A stretch of DNA of 64,000 nt. It comes from Anarhynchus alexandrinus (taxonomy: Eukaryota; Chordata; Aves; Charadriiformes; Charadriidae). Position 1 is the first letter of the stretch; every line of letters starts with the position of its first letter. The position numbers and the translations under genes are program-made. Below are positions 60,726 to 64,000 of the stretch, in pieces. The notes under the pieces were generated by a model. That model was given only the letters and a program-made list of their open reading frames with translations. It made no database searches and was not told the DNA's origin. The stretch is taken from contig VUYV01000073.1 of NCBI GenBank assembly GCA_008711295.1, forward strand, positions 905,484 to 969,483. The letters are read 5' to 3'.

Positions 60726-61437
60726 ATCATAGAATGGTTAGAGTTGGAAGGGACCTTAAAGATCATCTAGTTCCATGCCCCCTGCCATGGGCAGGGACAC
60801 CTTCCACTAGACCAGGTTGCTCAAAGCCCCATCCAGCCTGGCCTTGAACACCTCCAGGGATGGGGCATCTACGCCTTCTCTGGGCAACCTGTTCCAGTGT
60901 CTCACCACCCTCAGAGTAAAGAATTTCTTCCTAATATCTAATCTAAATCTACCATCTTTCAGTTTAAAACTGTTCTCCCTCGTCCTGTTGCTACAGTCCC
61001 TGATAAAGAGTCCCTCCCAGCTTTCCTGTAGCCCCTTTAGGTACTGGAAGGGGCGATAAGGTCTCCCTGGAGCATTCTCTTCTCCAGGCTGAACAACACC
61101 AACTCTCTCAGCCTGTCTTCATAGGAGAGGTGCTCTAACTCTCTGATCATCTTCGTGGCCCTCATCTGAACTCGCTCCAACAGGTCCGTGTCCTTCTTGT
61201 GTTGGGGACTCCAGAGCTGGACGCAGTACTCCAGGTGGGGTCTCACAAGAGCAGAGTAGAGGGGCAGAATCACCTCCTTCGCCTTGCTTGCCTTCTTCTG
61301 ATGCAGCCTAGGATACAGTTGGCTTTCTGTACTGTGAGCGCACATTGCTGGCTCATGTTGAGTTTCTCATCCACCAACACCCCCAAGTGCTTCTCCTCAG
61401 GGCTGCTCTCAATCCATTCTCTGCCCAGCCTGTACTT
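60726..61437 (-). mobile_element. CR1 LINE, longest copy in the window, minus strand
   Basis: About 710 bases of a CR1 element in reverse orientation. The 3' tail (ATCATAGAATGGTTAGAGTT, then GGAAGGGACCTTAAAGATC) is followed by the 3' untranslated region and the end of ORF2. Minus-strand translation shows [20 protein letters not shown] and [20 protein letters not shown]. It then runs further 5' to a segment with CCACCAACACCCCCAAGTGC and GCCCAGCCTGTACTT, where the similarity ends. Catalytic RT motifs are not included, so it is a truncated dead copy. Its wording differs from the CR1 in the 34.7-38.9 kb repeat, so the two belong to different subfamilies. Confidence 0.95.
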
Positions 61438-61500
61438 ATATATAAAAAAAATAGTTATATATAAGTATATAACTTTTTAAAAAAATAAAATATCTGTTTG
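61438..61500. repeat. AT-rich low-complexity tract with an inverted repeat
   Basis: Mostly A and T. CTTATATATA at about 61435 is complementary to TATATATAAG ending at about 61464, giving a possible 10-base stem. It abuts the 5' truncation point of the CR1 copy. Confidence 0.75.
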
Positions 61501-61560
61501 GACAAATGCATTCAGCACGGTTGGAAAAGCCCTGGCGTAGCTTCATGCACAGCGGCTGCG

Positions 61561-62100
61561 TGTGCAGCCGTGTGTGGGCGGTTGACGACATCCCTCTCGG
61601 GGTGTTTCTGACCAGGAGCCCCGTGCCGGAGGCATCCCCACCCGGGGACACGCAGTGGCCGCGGGCTGTGTGGCCAGGAGGAGCATCCTGCTTGTGTTTA
61701 GCTGCGTTTAGCTGGCACGACGGAGGAGGACGGCGGTGTTTGTTGCCGTATAGCGCGCCGTACGGAACCGAATTGTTCTGACAGCTCTCCCCTTTGCTGC
61801 CATTGACCACAGGTTTGTTTGTTCATCACCCCAGCGGCGCGACGGGCCGCGTGGGCGCCCGGTGTCATTGATCTGTTTACTCGGCGTTTCCCACGTGGCC
61901 GCCGTGTTGTGGCGAGGACTTTTATTTTTCGCTGCGGCAGGTGACAGCCCGGGTGCGCGCGTGTGTCAGCCCGAGGGACTGAGTCACAGCCCTCCCTCCG
62001 CTGCCGCCGGGGACGGGGATGGCGGCGCTTCCCCATGCCGGGGGCGGGGGGCGAGATGCCGGCTCATCTCCACAGGACGGCTTACCTGCCTACGTGTGTG
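61561..62100. promoter_or_regulatory. CpG island
   Basis: I count about 53 CpG dinucleotides in 540 bases at roughly 60% GC or more, an observed/expected ratio near 1. That comfortably meets CpG-island criteria and is unlike the rest of the window. Within it are an AP-1-like TGAGTCA at about 61979-61985 and a GC-box-like GGGGCGGGGGGCGAG at 62041-62055. Unmethylated CpG islands commonly mark promoters. No convincing coding first exon is visible on either strand. On the minus strand, GCAG before GTAAGC at about 62084-62092 would serve as a splice donor. Confidence 0.65.
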
Positions 62101-62349
62101 CTTTATTTTTTTATTATTATTATTTTTGAAACAGAAAAGACGGAGAGATGGTGATGGCGAGATCAACTTTCTCTGTAACCCAAACCGGTGAAAAGTAAAA
62201 TCCATCTCACCGCATCGGTTTTGTTTTCACTGCTGGTTCAACCTCTCCTCTCCCTCTGGCAAGAGCCCTGCACAGTCATTCAGCGCCCGCCTTGGGGGTG
62301 GTGTGGTTGTTGGCTCAGTGGTGTATGACCCATTTATTTTCATAATACT

Positions 62350-62534
62350 TAGATACCCGCGCTTCTGCAGCGTTCGGCACGCGGGTCCGACGACCTAAAT
62401 CCTCGCCAGAAGAGCACACCCCTGATTTCAGCGGCGTTGCGTTGAGAGCGGCCGGCTCTGCCCTCGGCTTGCCGAGGGGCTGCGGGAAGGCGATGGGCCC
62501 TTGGGTCTAGCGGGCAATTAATGGGCAAGTGCAG
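62350..62534 (+). promoter_or_regulatory. Second CpG cluster ending at a splice-donor sequence
   Basis: I count 19 CpG in about 180 bases. The cluster contains a perfect 8-base hairpin (CCCTCGGC, TT, GCCGAGGG at 62461-62478). It ends at TGCAG before GTAAAG (donor junction 62534/62535), a good plus-strand 5' splice site. Together with the CpG island just upstream, this suggests a possible non-coding first exon transcribed rightward, though no transcript evidence is available. Confidence 0.35.
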
Positions 62535-64000
62535 GTAAAGGTACATTTTTCTGGAGCTGGCTCTTTGTCTTTAGATTATTTTGTTAAATATTGATTGCGA
62601 GCTTACGGGACGTGTTTCCTGTTTGTTTGCGAGGAGTTGAGAAATAAAAGTGTTGTAGTGGATGCTTTTCTGGCTATAATAACTTGTATTTTCAGAGACA
62701 GCAAGGTAATTCATGACGTGGGATTGTTCACTCTCCTTTCCCTATCCCCAGACATGGCATCACCTATACTCTTGTTTGAGTCTGCTCTTAAGACAGACCT
62801 TTTTTCTTTATTTCTTTTTCCTCAGCTAATTGGGTTAGCTTTCTGCAGGTTTTCAGATGATAATTAGGTTCATGCTTGTGTTGCTTTCGGTGAATGGAAA
62901 GAATCAGGCATAGGACAGACAGGAGGGTAAACTGGCATCGTAGTAGACATGGGAGTTTTAGCTATAAAATTAAAGAGTAATTTGCAAAGCGACTTGAAGT
63001 AAAGTGGATTTAAACACAATGAAATCATCCTTGACAGCAATTTGTTTGAAGTTCTTCTACTATTATGAGTGTAAAGGGATTTTTTTTTTTAATTGCTAGT
63101 TTCTGGGTAGAGCATTCGGCATAATTTCTCACAGGTAAATGAAGCATTAAGTCCTTGTACCTCAGTAGTTTGGGCAGTGGGGGGAGAAACTGAGAGTTAG
63201 GGAGAGGCACCTCCTCCATTTCATCATTTGAAAATCGGTCAGTGGTCAGCTAACTCAGAGAAGGACTCTGCCAGGTAGCTGAGAGAAAACAATTAATTAA
63301 ACGTATGAAAATCCAGCAGGATCCTGGACAGCAGATACACACTGCATGAGAATAGCCGCCCTTGACGTTTAACAGAATATAACGGCACTCTAAATACAAA
63401 CTGGAAAAAAAGTAACAGCAATTACCTAGTTTGCATCCCTTGTTCAGATGAGCCATGAGTTCTGGGGTTTTTGCATTTATATACTTCTGCTGTAGGTGTT
63501 GGAAGTGTGGGTGGCCATGAAAAAGCGGTGGTTACAATAAGATTTTCCATTTATTGCCCTTTGTGTACAACTAAAAATAAGATTCAAATGCTTTAGAATT
63601 TGTAGAGCAAGCATAATCCTTCTCTTAGCTCTGATGACTGGCTCGCCTGCAGCTTCAGCTCTGTCTGGTGAGTCCCAGGCTTTAATGCTTGTAAATGGGT
63701 CTGTGTTGGAAGGAGAGGCAGAGTTTGCTTGTGGTGTGGTCTAGCTGTGTTAATTCATCTTTTTCTTTTTTTTTTTTCAAAAAAAAAAAAAAGGAGTTAG
63801 GCTTAGTGCATAAGGAAGAGGTAGTGATGAAAGAATTTTGGAAGCAGAATTGTTCTGCTCTCTGGAAAAAGCAGCTTTGGAGAGGACTGGAAGATCTTTA
63901 AAATCAGCCCTCCAAAACTTCACTGGTGTAACTTGAACTGTTGATCCAGAACTTTATCTTCTGGCAATAAAAAAGAAAAAGAAAGGAAAAAAAAAAAAAA
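62535..64000. other. Unique non-coding DNA to the window end
   Basis: No gene or repeat family recognised. If a transcript starts in the CpG island and runs rightward, this would be its first intron. A T-run near 63081 and an A-rich end at 63984-64000 are low complexity. Confidence 0.45.
63766..63792. repeat. Palindromic poly-T / poly-A block
   Basis: Twelve T bases, one C, then fourteen A bases. The two homopolymers can pair with each other almost without a loop. This may be a natural low-complexity palindrome or a sequencing or assembly foldback. Confidence 0.88.

Noticed and set aside
61037..61345. 102-codon minus-strand frame with clear protein similarity
   Set aside because: It is CR1 ORF2 remnant sequence, not an independent gene.
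1..64000. Prokaryotic-type features, CRISPR arrays, tRNA or rRNA genes
   Set aside because: No regularly spaced repeats, no cloverleaf or rRNA wording noticed on reading. The CR1 content marks this as bird nuclear DNA, where operons and ribosome-binding sites do not apply.

Overview
The window looks like avian nuclear DNA that is non-coding throughout, either intergenic or deep inside a large intron. The bird assignment rests on repeated truncated CR1 LINE copies ending in the characteristic 3' tail (tggtttgggttggaagggacc on the minus strand). I found no intact protein-coding gene, tRNA, rRNA or other RNA gene that I can support. All open frames are short, overlap each other on both strands, or lie inside repeats.

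Layout: 1-14 kb is mostly unique, AT-rich sequence with one CR1 3' end (8.9-9.2 kb) and a scrap of another (9.27-9.31 kb). At about 14.7-16.85 kb there is a heavily decayed non-CR1 LINE on the plus strand. It keeps a collinear order of an APE-type endonuclease, a linker, parts of a reverse transcriptase and a C-terminal tail, with many stops, several frame changes and an internal deletion. From 17 to 34.7 kb there is mostly unique sequence, a small CpG-rich patch (18.0-18.2 kb) and one CR1 tail (19.75-19.95 kb).

At 34.70-38.95 kb a stretch of about 2.1 kb occurs twice in direct orientation. The copies are almost identical, each carries the same CR1 insertion, and a single N sits exactly between them. 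This is best read as two unmerged haplotypes rather than a biological duplication. From 39 to 55.9 kb the sequence is again mostly unique, with one LTR-like segment (47.59-48.04 kb, minus strand), a weak CpG-enriched block (52.0-52.4 kb) and a few exon-like pieces of low confidence. CR1 copies follow at 55.93-56.13 kb and 60.73-61.44 kb.

The most gene-like regulatory signal is a CpG island at about 61.56-62.10 kb with a second CpG cluster at 62.35-62.53 kb. The second cluster ends at a good plus-strand splice-donor sequence. This pair could mark a promoter or non-coding first exon near the right-hand end of the window.

The genes do not work together here because none can be defined. The main content is fossil retrotransposons, probable regulatory DNA and at least one assembly artefact.
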